NCBI RefSeq assembly: GCF_000966265.1
Contig: NZ_LANF01000006.1
Location: 1 to 64,000 of the forward strand
Length of the DNA: 64,000 bases
Direction: 5' to 3'
From: Palaeococcus ferrophilus DSM 13482
GTDB taxonomy: Archaea; Methanobacteriota_B; Thermococci; Thermococcales; Thermococcaceae
Position 1 is the stretch's first letter, and every line of letters begins with the position of its first letter. A model generated the notes under the pieces. It saw only the letters and a list, made by a program, of their open reading frames with translations. It ran no database searches and had not been told where the DNA came from. Below, piece after piece: positions 8,707-17,664 of the stretch. Made by a program: the position numbers and the translations under genes.

Positions 8707-11381
8707 GGATAAAGGCCCTCCGTGTTGCAGACTTCAGGTCACACGAGTTAACCGAGCTTGAGTTTGGAGAGGGAATAACGCTCCTCATCGGTGAGAACGG
8801 TGCCGGAAAGAGCTCGATCCTCGAGGCCATGATGGTGGCGCTCTACTGGGACAAGCCCTCGAGGACTGCGAAGCTCAAAAAGGAGTGGATCGGGAGGATA
8901 GAAGGCGAAAACAGGCTGACCCCCAAGATAAGGCTCGACTTCTGGATTGACGGCGATGAGTACGTAGCCTACCGCGAGCTGCCCATGAACAAGCCCGGGG
9001 AGGCGAGGCTCTTCAGGAGGGTAGACGGGGAGCTCGAGACGGTTGAATCCGGCCATTCGAACGTCACCTCACATATAGAGCGCTTCCTCCCCTTCGACGT
9101 CTTCATGAACGCCGTCTACATCCGCCAGGGGGAGATAGACGCAATACTCGAGAGCGACGAGAAGAGGGAGCGCGTCATAAGGGACGTTCTCGGGTTGGAG
9201 CGCTTCGACAGGGCCTACGACAACGCGAAGCGCCTGATAGACAGGCTGAAGAACGAGAAGAAGGTGGCGGAGGAGATAGTGAGGGCCTTCGGCGAGGCGC
9301 CAAAGAGGAGGGCCGAACGCGAGGAGGAGCTCTCGAAGGCGCTGGAGAAGAAGAAGGGCATAGAAGCCGACCTCAGGACGAAGAGGGCGGAGCTCGAGGG
9401 ATGGGAGAAGAAGCTCGCGAAGCTGGAGGAGAAGGAGAGAAAGCTCAGGGATCTGGAGAAAGATAGGGCGGACCTGGAGAAGCGGAAGGCAAGCCTCGAA
9501 GCCAAGAGGGAGGCACTGGAGCGGTCAATCGCCGACCTCAAAAGGGAGATAGCCGAGCTTGAGGAGAAGAAGAGCCAGTGGGAGGCCCTCAAACCGAAGG
9601 CCGAGCTCTACACGGGGCTGCTCGAGTTCAAATCCTCCTACGAGTCCCGTGAAAGGAAGCTCCTGCTGGAGAGAAAGGGGCTTGAGGCCGAGCTCAGGAA
9701 CACCGAAAAGGGACTGGCGGAGCTTGAAGCCAAGGAGAAGCGCTTTGAAGAGCTTTCAGCGAAGCGCGATGTCCTCCTAAAGGAGAAGGAGGGGCTGGAG
9801 CCCTACAGGGAGAAGCACGAGCGCCTGACTTCGCTGAGGAAGGAGATTGAGAGGCTGCAGAAAAAGACGGGGAACGCGGAGAAGCTCAAGGCGGAGCTTG
9901 AAAACGCAAAGAGGGAGCTGGAGGAAATAAGGAAACGGCTCGAGGAAGTGAAGAGCGATATACGCTTAGTTGAGGCCGAGATAGAGAGGAGGGAGGAGTT
10001 CATCGAGGAGATAGAGAGTGCAGAAGGTTCCTGCCCGCTGTGCCGCCAGCCGCTGGACGGGAAGCACAAGGAAGAACTCCTCGGGAAGTTCAGGCTCGAG
10101 AAGGATGAGCTCGAGAAGAGGTACCGCTCCCTCTGGAAGGAGAAGAAGGAACTGGGTGAGCGCGAGAAGGTACTCAAAAAGGTGCTGGAGAATGAGGATA
10201 GGATAAACGCCCTCTACTCCGAGTTCCTCCGCCTCAGGGAGCTGATGGGGGAGCTTGAGAAGCTGCCCGCGGAGGATATAGAAAAGAATTTCGAGCGCCT
10301 CCGGGAGGTCGAGAAGGAACTCTACGGCATCGAGGGCGAGCTCAAAACGCTCGAGAAGGACGTGAAAAAGAGGGACGAATACAGGAAGCGTCTGGAGGAG
10401 CTGAAGGAATCTCTCGAACGCAACGGGCGCGAGATGAAGGCACTCCAGGAGGAGCTTTGGGAAAGGGGCTTTGAGAGTATGGAAGAGCTTGAGAAGAAGC
10501 TTGAAGAGCTCAAGGCTGACTACGAGAGGTTCAAGACCCTTGAGGGCTCCCTGAAGACGCTCGAAGGCAAGAAAAGGGCCCTTGCCGAGAAGGAAGAGGC
10601 CCTGAAGAAGACCGTAACCCTAATCGGCGAGCTAAGCAAGAGGCTGGGCGAGATTGAGAAGGAGGTCGAGGCCCTGAACTTCAGCGAGGAGGAGCTCAGA
10701 AAGGCCAGGGAAGCCAAGGAGAGTGTAGGAAAGCTCGTGGTGGGTCTGACGGAGAGGCTGAGCGCACTTGAGAAGGAGATTAAAAACCTCGAGCGTGAGA
10801 TCGAGGAGCTCAGGGAGCAGGAGCGGAAGGCGAAGGAATCCGGGGAGAAGCTTAAAATCCTTGAGGTGAGGATTCCGGAGCTCGAGCGCTTCAGGAAGAA
10901 GATAAGGGAGTACAAGAACCGCTACAAACTCTCCGCCCTGAGTGAGATAAGCAGGGACGCGAGCGAGATTTTCGCCGAGATGACGGAGGAGAAGTACAGC
11001 GCCGTCGTGGCCATCCCGAGGGAGAACAAGGTGGAGCTGAAGGTGCTCTACGGCAACGAGGAGAGGGATCTCTCGTTCCTCAGCGGCGGGGAGAGGATAA
11101 GCCTTGCTTTAGCCTTCAGGCTGGCCCTCTCGCGCTACCTAGCGGCGAAGGTCTCCAAGAGCGGCATAACCCTCCTCATACTCGACGAGCCAACGCCCTA
11201 CCTCGACGAGGAGAGGAGAAAGAGGCTGGTGGAGATCATGCAGAGCTACCTCCGCAGGATTCCGCAGGTCATAGTGGTCTCCCACGACGAGGAGCTCAAG
11301 GACGCGGCCGACAGGGTCATCAAGGTGGCCCTGGTTGATGGAGTTTCGAGGGTCAGCGAGGAGAAGGTAGAGGGGTGGTGA
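8703..11381 (+). CDS. rad50: DNA double-strand break repair ATPase Rad50
   Basis: Rad50 is an SMC-like ABC ATPase that tethers and opens DNA ends with Mre11. The 892-residue protein has Walker A (GENGAGKSS, near residue 32), a long heptad-rich coiled coil, and the zinc hook CPLC with cysteines at 444 and 447. Beyond the second coiled coil are the signature [13 protein letters not shown] and Walker B ([14 protein letters not shown]). Length and layout are normal for an archaeal Rad50. It overlaps mre11 by four bases, and nurA starts two bases after its stop. Confidence 0.97.
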   Translation: MRIKALRVADFRSHELTELEFGEGITLLIGENGAGKSSILEAMMVALYWDKPSRTAKLKKEWIGRIEGENRLTPKIRLDFWIDGDEYVAYRELPMNKPGEARLFRRVDGELETVESGHSNVTSHIERFLPFDVFMNAVYIRQGEIDAILESDEKRERVIRDVLGLERFDRAYDNAKRLIDRLKNEKKVAEEIVRAFGEAPKRRAEREEELSKALEKKKGIEADLRTKRAELEGWEKKLAKLEEKERKLRDLEKDRADLEKRKASLEAKREALERSIADLKREIAELEEKKSQWEALKPKAELYTGLLEFKSSYESRERKLLLERKGLEAELRNTEKGLAELEAKEKRFEELSAKRDVLLKEKEGLEPYREKHERLTSLRKEIERLQKKTGNAEKLKAELENAKRELEEIRKRLEEVKSDIRLVEAEIERREEFIEEIESAEGSCPLCRQPLDGKHKEELLGKFRLEKDELEKRYRSLWKEKKELGEREKVLKKVLENEDRINALYSEFLRLRELMGELEKLPAEDIEKNFERLREVEKELYGIEGELKTLEKDVKKRDEYRKRLEELKESLERNGREMKALQEELWERGFESMEELEKKLEELKADYERFKTLEGSLKTLEGKKRALAEKEEALKKTVTLIGELSKRLGEIEKEVEALNFSEEELRKAREAKESVGKLVVGLTERLSALEKEIKNLEREIEELREQERKAKESGEKLKILEVRIPELERFRKKIREYKNRYKLSALSEISRDASEIFAEMTEEKYSAVVAIPRENKVELKVLYGNEERDLSFLSGGERISLALAFRLALSRYLAAKVSKSGITLLILDEPTPYLDEERRKRLVEIMQSYLRRIPQVIVVSHDEELKDAADRVIKVALVDGVSRVSEEKVEGW

Positions 11382-11383
11382 GG

Positions 11384-12592
11384 ATGCTCTACAGACTCTT
11401 CGGTGAGGAACAGCTCAAACTCCTCAAAGGCGAGCTCGAGGAGTACGTCGATAGGATTAGGGTCCTTGAGGATGTGGAACTCGACTGGAGACCCCTGCCG
11501 GGGGAAGTTGAAACCAAAAAAGCCTACGCCGTGGACGGGAGCAGAAAAAGCAGGAGGTTCAGCGGGCTCATAGCCTACTCCACCTCCGCCTTCGCCTACG
11601 GGAGCGGCCCTTCAAAGAGGCTCGTCTATTCAAACCTCCTCACTGCCAACGAGGACTTCGAGGACGAGCTCTTCAGGCTCCAGATGTCCGGACTGGAGGC
11701 GAGGATGTGCGCCATCATCGGCTCCCTCTACGAGCCGGAGCTTCTCTTCATGGATGGAACCCTCAGCGGCGCCCTTATAAGGCCTCCCACCTTCCCCAGG
11801 GCCGAGAACCGCTACGAGGAGCTTAAGGGGAAGATAGGCGAGGAGAGGATAATGGCGCTCATAGAGGAGCACCTGAACGACCTCGAGGAGCACCACGAAG
11901 AACTCCTCAACGAAGCGGCAGGTAAGGAGGAGTTAAGCACCGTCAAAGATAAGCCCGTGGTGCTCTCCGATGGAGCGCTCTTCAGGGGGGAGTTCGACCG
12001 CGAGGTGAGGAAGGGACTCCACATAATCTTCAACTACGTGGAGTACAAGTTCGCCCACGAGAAGATGCTCGAGACTGTGAGCCCCGTGTACATAGCCAAA
12101 ACTCAGTACTCCAGAAGTCTCTCAAAGTCCGAAAAGCTCGACGTGCCCGATACGGTCCTCATAGACGGCTGGATAGCCCTCCACAACGCGGAGGAGACTG
12201 GCTACATAGTTTCCCCTACCCCCAAGCCCACTAAGGCACCGTCCTTCACCAGCAAGCTGATGGAAGCGTTCCCCAAGCACTTCCCGAAGCTCAAAGAGAT
12301 TTACGAGAGGGGAATAAACTACGCCTACGTCCGCCTCGCACCAGGGGAACCCCTCTACCTCCTCGAGTTCACGGGGGAGATAGACAAGAAGCTCATCGGA
12401 AAAGTCCTCTACCACTCCGCCGACGTGGGCTACCCCGTGCCGCTGATTAGGGCGCACCACGGTGTGAAAATCACCGAAAAGCTCTTTTCCCGGGAGCTAA
12501 ATGCCCTGACGAACCGCCTCGCCGAGGAGTGGGAACTCGAGTACCGCCTCCTGAAGGCCCTCTTTGCCTACGGAAGAAGCCCCCTGGGGTGA
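11384..12592 (+). CDS. nurA: NurA 5'-3' nuclease
   Basis: NurA is a dimeric Mn-dependent nuclease that threads DNA strands through the HerA hexamer. The 402-residue protein has the conserved AVDGSR motif near residue 53 and LFMDGTLSG near 125, which supply metal-binding aspartates of the RNase H-like fold. A later VLSDGALFRGE element is also typical. I chose the ATG at 11384, with GGTGG five bases upstream. A GTG at 11375 in the same frame would overlap rad50. It closes the resection operon, and the ABC exporter genes follow five bases later. Confidence 0.93.
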   Translation: MLYRLFGEEQLKLLKGELEEYVDRIRVLEDVELDWRPLPGEVETKKAYAVDGSRKSRRFSGLIAYSTSAFAYGSGPSKRLVYSNLLTANEDFEDELFRLQMSGLEARMCAIIGSLYEPELLFMDGTLSGALIRPPTFPRAENRYEELKGKIGEERIMALIEEHLNDLEEHHEELLNEAAGKEELSTVKDKPVVLSDGALFRGEFDREVRKGLHIIFNYVEYKFAHEKMLETVSPVYIAKTQYSRSLSKSEKLDVPDTVLIDGWIALHNAEETGYIVSPTPKPTKAPSFTSKLMEAFPKHFPKLKEIYERGINYAYVRLAPGEPLYLLEFTGEIDKKLIGKVLYHSADVGYPVPLIRAHHGVKITEKLFSRELNALTNRLAEEWELEYRLLKALFAYGRSPLG

Positions 12593-12596
12593 GGGA

Positions 12597-13571
12597 ATGA
12601 AGGCCGTCGAGGTCAGGGAGCTCAGGAAAAGCTATCCCAGGAAGATTCCCTTCCCGCTTCGAAAGGTGGAGTGGGTTGAGGCCGTTAAGGGGATAACCTT
12701 CGACGTAAAGAAGGGGGAGCTCTTCGGCCTCCTCGGGCCCAACGGAGCAGGAAAGACAACGACGATAAAGATGCTCACCACGCTCCTCGAGCCGAGCGGA
12801 GGAACCGCGAGGGTTCTCGGATACGACGTTGTTAAAGAAGCCAGAGAGGTAAGGAAGAGGATAAACCTCGTTGCTGAAGGGGAAAGAACCCTCTACTGGC
12901 GCCTCTCAGCCTACGAGAACCTCAAGTACTTCGCGAGGATATACTACGTGCCGAAGGCCGAGGAGAAGGAGCGCATAGAAGAGCTTTTGAAGCTCGTCGG
13001 CCTCTGGGAGAGGAGGAACGACCTCGTGATGGGTTTTTCCAGGGGAATGAAGCAGAGGCTGGCCATAGCGAAGGCCCTCATAAACGACCCGGAGGTTCTC
13101 TTTCTGGATGAACCCACCCTCGGCCTCGACGTCCAGAGCGCCCTCTTCGTAAGGGAGTTCGTGAGGAAGCTCGTGGATGAGGAGGGAAAGACGGTAATCC
13201 TTACCACCCACTACATGGCGGAGGCGGAGGAGCTCGCTGATCGGATAGCCATAATAGACCACGGAAAGCTCATAGCCCTCGACACCCCAGAGGGGCTCAA
13301 GAGGCTCGTTAGGGAGGGGGACGCGGTTGAGGTGCGCGTGAGGGACTTCCAGCAGGCGAAGCTCGAAGGAAGCCCCTACAGGCTGGCGGTCATTGAAGAG
13401 GACCCTTCATCGAACACTCTGACACTCAGGGGGAGCGTTGACGAGGAGGAGCTCCCAAAGCTCGTCGAGTGGCTCGTGAAGAGCGGCGCAAAGGTGCTCT
13501 CCGTGGAGAGGAAGGAGCCCACGCTGGAAGACGTCTTCATAAAGCTAACCGGAAGGGCCATAAGGGATTGA
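12597..13571 (+). CDS. ABC exporter ATP-binding protein (DrrA-like)
   Basis: The 324-residue ATPase has Walker A (GPNGAGKTT), signature FSRGMKQRL, Walker B (LFLDEPTLGLD) and the H-loop (TTHYM). It also has the C-terminal extension common in DrrA/NatA-type drug or sodium exporters. The signature has SRG instead of SGG. The substrate cannot be told from sequence. GGGGTGAGG upstream supports the ATG at 12597, five bases after the nurA stop. The gene stops on the first base of the permease start (TGATG), so the exporter is transcribed with, and perhaps read through from, the repair operon. Confidence 0.9.
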   Translation: MKAVEVRELRKSYPRKIPFPLRKVEWVEAVKGITFDVKKGELFGLLGPNGAGKTTTIKMLTTLLEPSGGTARVLGYDVVKEAREVRKRINLVAEGERTLYWRLSAYENLKYFARIYYVPKAEEKERIEELLKLVGLWERRNDLVMGFSRGMKQRLAIAKALINDPEVLFLDEPTLGLDVQSALFVREFVRKLVDEEGKTVILTTHYMAEAEELADRIAIIDHGKLIALDTPEGLKRLVREGDAVEVRVRDFQQAKLEGSPYRLAVIEEDPSSNTLTLRGSVDEEELPKLVEWLVKSGAKVLSVERKEPTLEDVFIKLTGRAIRD

Positions 13572-14374
13572 TGCCCATGCTGGCGGTGATAGAGAAGGAG
13601 ATGAGGATGTTCTTCCGCTACCCGCTGAGGGTAGTGAGCTCCCTCCTGGTCGGGATAGTCTTTCTCATCCAGTTCATCTTCTTCGGCCAGGCGGTGCTTG
13701 GGGGCAGGTATTCGGATATACTCGCGAGTGCGACGGGGCTGGGGGATTACCCAACCTACGCGCTCATAGGCTACGTCCTCTGGTGGCTCTTCGCGTCTCC
13801 GATAGAGGCCTACATATTCGGCGTAAGAAGGGAGCTCCAGAGGGGAACGCTCGAGGGCAACATAGCGGCCCCGATAGGGGACATAACCTTCCTCGTTGGG
13901 CTCGCTGTTGGGTGGGTGCTCATAGACAACGTCCTGATGGCGGTGGTGTTCGCCTTCGGGGTGGTGGTTTTCGGCATACCCATCACGTGGGGGATACTCC
14001 TAAAGCTGCTCCCCGTGCTCCTGCTGGCGTTCGTGTCTTTCCTCGGCTTCGGGATAATCTTCGCGGGGCTGGTGATGCTCTTCAAGAACATAGGGGCCCT
14101 GGGGCAGATATTCGAGTTTCTCGTGCTCTTCCTCTCCGGGGTCTTCTTCCCCATGAACGTCATGCCCGCCTGGGTGAGAACGGCCGGAGAGCTGATACCC
14201 CTAACTCACGCCATAAACCTTGCGAGGGGAGCATTCATAGGACGCTCCTACCTGGAGATGCTGCCGAGCCTCGAGGCCCTTTTCCTCCTGAGCGCCCTTT
14301 ACTGGGGTGTGGGATACCTCCTCTTCAAGTGGGCCGAGAAAACCACGAGGGTGGTGGGCTATGGAGGCTACTGA
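13571..14374 (+). CDS. ABC-2 type transporter permease, first
   Basis: This 267-residue protein has about six membrane helices arranged as in ABC-2 permeases, including the conserved EXE-like stretch before TM2 and the LSGVFFPMNVMPAWVR segment typical of NatB/DrrB-type proteins. The TGATG overlap with the ATPase gene sets the start; a second ATG is two codons later. It pairs with the following permease, so the exporter is probably a heterodimer of two permeases with one ATPase type. Confidence 0.88.
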   Translation: MPMLAVIEKEMRMFFRYPLRVVSSLLVGIVFLIQFIFFGQAVLGGRYSDILASATGLGDYPTYALIGYVLWWLFASPIEAYIFGVRRELQRGTLEGNIAAPIGDITFLVGLAVGWVLIDNVLMAVVFAFGVVVFGIPITWGILLKLLPVLLLAFVSFLGFGIIFAGLVMLFKNIGALGQIFEFLVLFLSGVFFPMNVMPAWVRTAGELIPLTHAINLARGAFIGRSYLEMLPSLEALFLLSALYWGVGYLLFKWAEKTTRVVGYGGY

Positions 14375-15179
14375 GTTCAGGGCTTTCTGGGGCGTCATGG
14401 TGAAGAGCTGGAGGGTGTTCACCAGCTACAAGGTGTGGCTGGTTACGGACATAGCCATGGGGCTCTTCTTCGTGGCGCAGGCCCTCCTCATAGGGCTCGG
14501 CCTCACGGGGGAGAGGAACTCGCCGGCGCTTCAAAAACTGACCGGCTACTCCGACTACGTGACCTTCGCGGTTCTGGGCTTGATGGTTCTGTTCTTCGGC
14601 ATGACGTTCCTGAGTGGCTTTGTGTGGAGTGTGGTGGACGAGCTCTACGCGGGAACCCTTGAGTCATCCTTCGCCGCCCCGATGAGGAGGATAACCTTCT
14701 TCCTCGGCAACGTGGCGATGAGGCTTCTCCTCACGCTCCTCTACCTGATACTCTATTTGGTGTTCTTCAAGCTGCTCTTCGGGATAAGCCTGAGCCCCAC
14801 CGGCTTCCTGAGGGGCATTCCCATCCTTTTCATTGGATCAATCGGGATGATAGGCTTCGGCATGGCCGCCACCGGAGTGGTCATATACTTCCGAGACCCC
14901 GGGCCATTCATAAGCATCCTCGAGATGCTCGTGTTCGCGCTGAGCGGGGCGATGTATCCCATAGACATACTCCCGCGTTGGCTGGCGCTCCTCGCAAAAA
15001 TTTTACCCTATGCGCCAACGACAGACGCCCTCAGAACGGCCGTCACCCACGGCTACGGGACGGCATCGGCGAAGATAGCATACGTCGCGTTCGTGTCTCT
15101 CGTCTACGCCCTCCTTGGTTTCCTCGTCTACAGGTGGAGCGAGAGGCAGGCTAGGAGGGTAGGACTTAAGAGCTACTGA
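14361..15179 (+). CDS. ABC-2 type transporter permease, second
   Basis: The 272-residue membrane protein is similar in topology to the preceding permease, with the matching segment LSGAMYPIDILPRWL. It is a paralogue rather than a copy. The ATG at 14361 has GGTGG five bases upstream and lies 14 bases inside the end of the first permease gene, which points to coupled translation. The frame is open further upstream, but those starts have no ribosome binding site. Confidence 0.88.
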   Translation: MEATEFRAFWGVMVKSWRVFTSYKVWLVTDIAMGLFFVAQALLIGLGLTGERNSPALQKLTGYSDYVTFAVLGLMVLFFGMTFLSGFVWSVVDELYAGTLESSFAAPMRRITFFLGNVAMRLLLTLLYLILYLVFFKLLFGISLSPTGFLRGIPILFIGSIGMIGFGMAATGVVIYFRDPGPFISILEMLVFALSGAMYPIDILPRWLALLAKILPYAPTTDALRTAVTHGYGTASAKIAYVAFVSLVYALLGFLVYRWSERQARRVGLKSY

Positions 15180-15204
15180 GGTGAGTACGTGTGGAGGTGG
15201 TTAA

Positions 15205-15939
15205 ATGAGGGCGGTCGCCTTCGTGGGATTCAAGAAGAGCGGTAAAACAACGACAGTTGAAGCGGTCGCGAGGGTTCTAAGGAATAGAGGCTACCGCGTG
15301 GCGATAGCAAAGAGCATGCACACGGAGTTTGACAGGGAAGGGACCGACACCTGGCGCTTCTCAAAGGTTGCCGACTCGGTTATTGTGAGGGCCAGCGACA
15401 CGGACGCTCTGCTGTTCAAAGCAAAAGACATAAACGCGCTCCTCTCAATGGTGCAGGCAGACTTCCTCCTCCTTGAGGGGTTTAAAGACATTCACCACGT
15501 CCCGAAGGTCGTCTGTGCCAGGGGCGAGGAGGACTTTAGGGAGCTCAACGACGGCCTGGCCATAGCTGTCAGTGGCGTCATAGCAGAAAGCGGCGTTGAG
15601 GCGATAGACGGCCTCCCCGTCATAAACGCCCTCACCGAAGCGGAGAGACTGGCCAACGTTGTTGAAAAGCGCGCCTTCATGCTTCCCAACATAGACTGCG
15701 GCATGTGCGGCTTCCGCTGTGCTGATATGGCGAGGATGATAGTTAAGGGCGAGAAAACCGTGAAGGACTGCGTTGTACTGAGCCAGAAGCCCAGAGTTAC
15801 CGTCAAAATAGACGGTCAGGTTCTCCCCATGAAGGACTGGGTTCAGGAGCTCGTCGAGAAGACGATAAAGGGCATGCTCTCTGCTATGAAGGGCTATCGC
15901 GGGGGAAGGAGGATAGAGATAGTGATAAGGGAGGATTGA
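15205..15939 (+). CDS. mobB: MobB-like GTPase with a four-cysteine C-terminal domain
   Basis: The 244-residue protein begins with a P-loop (FKKSGKTT) and resembles MobB, the GTP-binding partner in molybdopterin guanine dinucleotide synthesis. In Thermococcales the metal would probably be tungsten. After about residue 160 it carries DCGMCGFRCADMA plus a later cysteine (C165, C168, C172, C189). This pattern suits an iron-sulfur or zinc site and is absent from short bacterial MobB. The start has GGAGGTGG upstream. It ends the forward run and converges on a decayed toxin gene five bases away. Confidence 0.85.
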   Translation: MRAVAFVGFKKSGKTTTVEAVARVLRNRGYRVAIAKSMHTEFDREGTDTWRFSKVADSVIVRASDTDALLFKAKDINALLSMVQADFLLLEGFKDIHHVPKVVCARGEEDFRELNDGLAIAVSGVIAESGVEAIDGLPVINALTEAERLANVVEKRAFMLPNIDCGMCGFRCADMARMIVKGEKTVKDCVVLSQKPRVTVKIDGQVLPMKDWVQELVEKTIKGMLSAMKGYRGGRRIEIVIRED

Positions 15940-15944
15940 GACCT

Positions 15945-16417
15945 TCACCTTCCCCAGTATTGTTTTGGCAACAGCTCTACTATCTCCCGTGCTCTTTCAA
16001 AATCTCTGTCGAACGTCGCTATTTTCTTTGTTCCATATTCAAATGCGGTCGTTATTATCCTTGCGTCGTGGGGAAGCAGGCCGTAGTGCTTCATGAAAAG
16101 GAGCGTCCGTCCCAGTCACGGGAATCTGGCACTATCATGATGTCAAACGCTTCGAACACTGCCAATACTTTCTTTCCGATTTCGTAGGCAAATTCTGCCA
16201 TTCCTGGATCTTTGGAGAGTTTTTCTCTGATGGCCAGAGAAGACTTCACGCCAAAATTTCTACCCATTTCCCTTTTGAGAATGATAAAAAGGAACTCATC
16301 AACGACGATGTCCGACGTTATCTTTGGTTCTTCCGATGTGAGGAGCCTCTCCGCAAATTCCGCAAACTCTCCGTTGGTTGTGTAATGGTAGAATACACTC
16401 GTATCTATATAAATCAC
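15945..16417 (-). pseudogene. VapC-like PIN toxin broken by a frameshift
   Basis: The reading frame from the GTG at 16417 encodes a typical PIN N-terminus (MIYIDTSVFYHY, with Asp5), then VVDEFLF and IMIVPDSRDW. It stops early at 16091. The rest of a PIN domain continues in another frame (LLFMKHYGLLPHDARI, then IATFDRDFERA) to a stop at 15945. A one-base loss near 16105, in the segment coding SRDW, would join them. The break separates the later conserved aspartates from the first ones, so the product is probably inactive. The GTG overlaps the antitoxin stop as GTGA. A sequencing error is the main alternative. Confidence 0.75.
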
Positions 16418-16602
16418 TGCTCATACGCCTCTGTCCGGAGCTTTTTGAACTCCTCGTTCGTCCCTCCCTCGCCAAACATTCCTCTTTTAACATCCTTGGC
16501 GAGTTCTTTAATCTCCCGTCTAATCTCTTCGATTTCTATAAGCTCCTGAATCGTCTTTATGTCCAGGTTCCCCATGAGCTTTTTTAGGGTGGTGTTCTCC
16601 AT
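16414..16602 (-). CDS. VapB-like antitoxin
   Basis: This 62-residue, strongly charged, mostly helical protein sits directly upstream of the PIN gene and overlaps it by four bases, the standard antitoxin-toxin order. It begins MENTTLKKLMGNLDIKTIQE and ends with a disordered acidic/basic tail. I see no clear ribbon-helix-helix or AbrB signature, so the family is set by context. AGGTGA precedes the ATG at 16602, and ATTTAAAT at about 16636-16643 is a suitable TATA box. With the toxin frameshifted, the antitoxin may be an orphan. Confidence 0.65.
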   Translation of the reverse strand: MENTTLKKLMGNLDIKTIQELIEIEEIRREIKELAKDVKRGMFGEGGTNEEFKKLRTEAYEQ

Positions 16603-16669
16603 GTGTTTCACCTGTCTTTTAGTTGGTTGTGGATTGATTTAAATGTTGTCTCTATCTCATTGGGTTTCG

Positions 16670-17068
16670 TCATATAACCCTAACCCTCACTTCCCTCACC
16701 TTCCCCCCTTCTGGGAGATACGCCCCGTAGTTCCCCTCATTGTCCACTATAAGCCATACAACCGGCCACAGCTCCATTCCCTTTAAATCCCTCCCGCTCG
16801 GCCTCGGCGGACACTTGAGATGGGAGTGGAATATTCCAACGACCTCAAGCCCCTTCTTTTCTGCCCCCTCTATCGCCTCGACCATCTCCACGGGCTCCAT
16901 CTCGAAGGCAGCCGGGGAATTCAGCCTGTTGCCCACGAAGCGAACTTCCTCGACGGCTATGTTATCCCCCTCCCGCTTTCCGAAGAGGAAGCCGCAAACC
17001 TCCACCTCGCTTCTCCCAGCTACCTCCAGTATGGCCGAGAGGTGGGGGCGTTTAATCTTCAGCTCCAT
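16670..17068 (-). CDS. JAMM/MPN+ family metallopeptidase
   Basis: The 132-residue protein has a complete JAMM motif: an upstream glutamate in EVEVCGFLFG (around 21-23), H81-x-H83, S91 and D94. This is the zinc isopeptidase signature of RPN11/CSN5 relatives. Archaeal homologues may remove small ubiquitin-like modifiers (SAMP), but no such gene is near. GGTGA lies just upstream of the ATG at 17068, and a TATA-like CTTATAAG is at about 17103-17110. The longer open frame to 17272 has no supported start. A glycolytic-motif palindrome lies 80 bp upstream. Confidence 0.88.
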   Translation of the reverse strand: MELKIKRPHLSAILEVAGRSEVEVCGFLFGKREGDNIAVEEVRFVGNRLNSPAAFEMEPVEMVEAIEGAEKKGLEVVGIFHSHLKCPPRPSGRDLKGMELWPVVWLIVDNEGNYGAYLPEGGKVREVRVRVI

Positions 17069-17146
17069 TCTGTTCACCGATGTAATTATATGTGCAGAAA
17101 AGCTTATAAGTTTAACATACAACCCATCCCCCGGCATCAATGTAGT

Positions 17147-17163
17147 ATCACTTAAAGTGATAT
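17147..17163. promoter_or_regulatory. Thermococcales glycolytic motif (TrmBL1/Tgr operator)
   Basis: TATCACTTAAAGTGATA matches the published motif TATCAC-N5-GTGATA exactly, with perfect 6-bp arms. The regulator TrmBL1/Tgr binds this site in Pyrococcus and Thermococcus, repressing glycolytic genes when the site is downstream of TATA and activating gluconeogenic ones when it is upstream. Here it lies upstream of the TATA box of the minus-strand JAMM gene and just before the ribosome binding site of the plus-strand 49-codon gene, so it could affect both. Confidence 0.8.
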
Positions 17164-17178
17164 ATGGAGGTGGAAAGA

Positions 17179-17328
17179 ATGCTCGCGAGGATTGTGTATT
17201 TCCGCAGGGACACGGTTCCGGTAGAAGAGGTAATAGCGGCAAGCAGGTATGAGACCGCCCTGAACGTGGCAAAAAAGCACCTGAAGCGATGGGAAGCGGT
17301 CTCCTTCGAGATAGAGCTCATAGCATGA
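17179..17328 (+). CDS. small conserved-looking protein, 49 residues
   Basis: A short reading frame begins MLARIVYFRR and ends SFEIELIA. GGAGGTGG lies five bases before its ATG, one of the best sites in the window. The predicted fold is beta-helix-beta. I do not recognise the family. It lies directly behind the glycolytic-motif palindrome and overlaps the end of the convergent gene by 11 bases. The strong site and clean frame argue that it is real. Confidence 0.6.
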   Translation: MLARIVYFRRDTVPVEEVIAASRYETALNVAKKHLKRWEAVSFEIELIA

Positions 17329-17626
17329 GTTCAAGCGCCCGGGCAAAGCGCTCCTCGAAGTCCGCGTCGTCGGCCGCGGGCCTCTCCTTCCCCAACGCTA
17401 TTCTTTCGAGTGTTTTAACCGCGTTCTCCCACATCTCCTCAAAGGTGTCCCCCTTCTCCACGGCGTTCCTCAGCACGTGCCACCTCTCCCTCTCCCCGTC
17501 GTAAACGAGGATTCTGGGTATGAGCTCGATGTCCATGAAGGTGTTATCAAGTGAAAGTTCCACCCTGAAGGGGCCGACCTCGAGGAATCCCTCCTCCCTG
17601 AGTTTTTGCTTCCACTCCATAGGCAT
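17318..17626 (-). CDS. uncharacterised protein, 102 residues
   Basis: An acidic soluble protein (MPMEWKQKLREE at the start, FEERFARALELML at the end) that I cannot assign to a family. The sequence upstream of the ATG at 17626 is C-rich and holds no Shine-Dalgarno match. A TATA-like CTATAAAC is centred near 17653, which would place transcription start at the ATG itself, so the mRNA may be leaderless. It lies between the DUF4349 gene and the 49-residue gene. Confidence 0.6.
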   Translation of the reverse strand: MPMEWKQKLREEGFLEVGPFRVELSLDNTFMDIELIPRILVYDGERERWHVLRNAVEKGDTFEEMWENAVKTLERIALGKERPAADDADFEERFARALELML

Positions 17627-17664
17627 CAAAAAAGGTGGGGGTGGGGGGTTTATAGGGCTAACGC

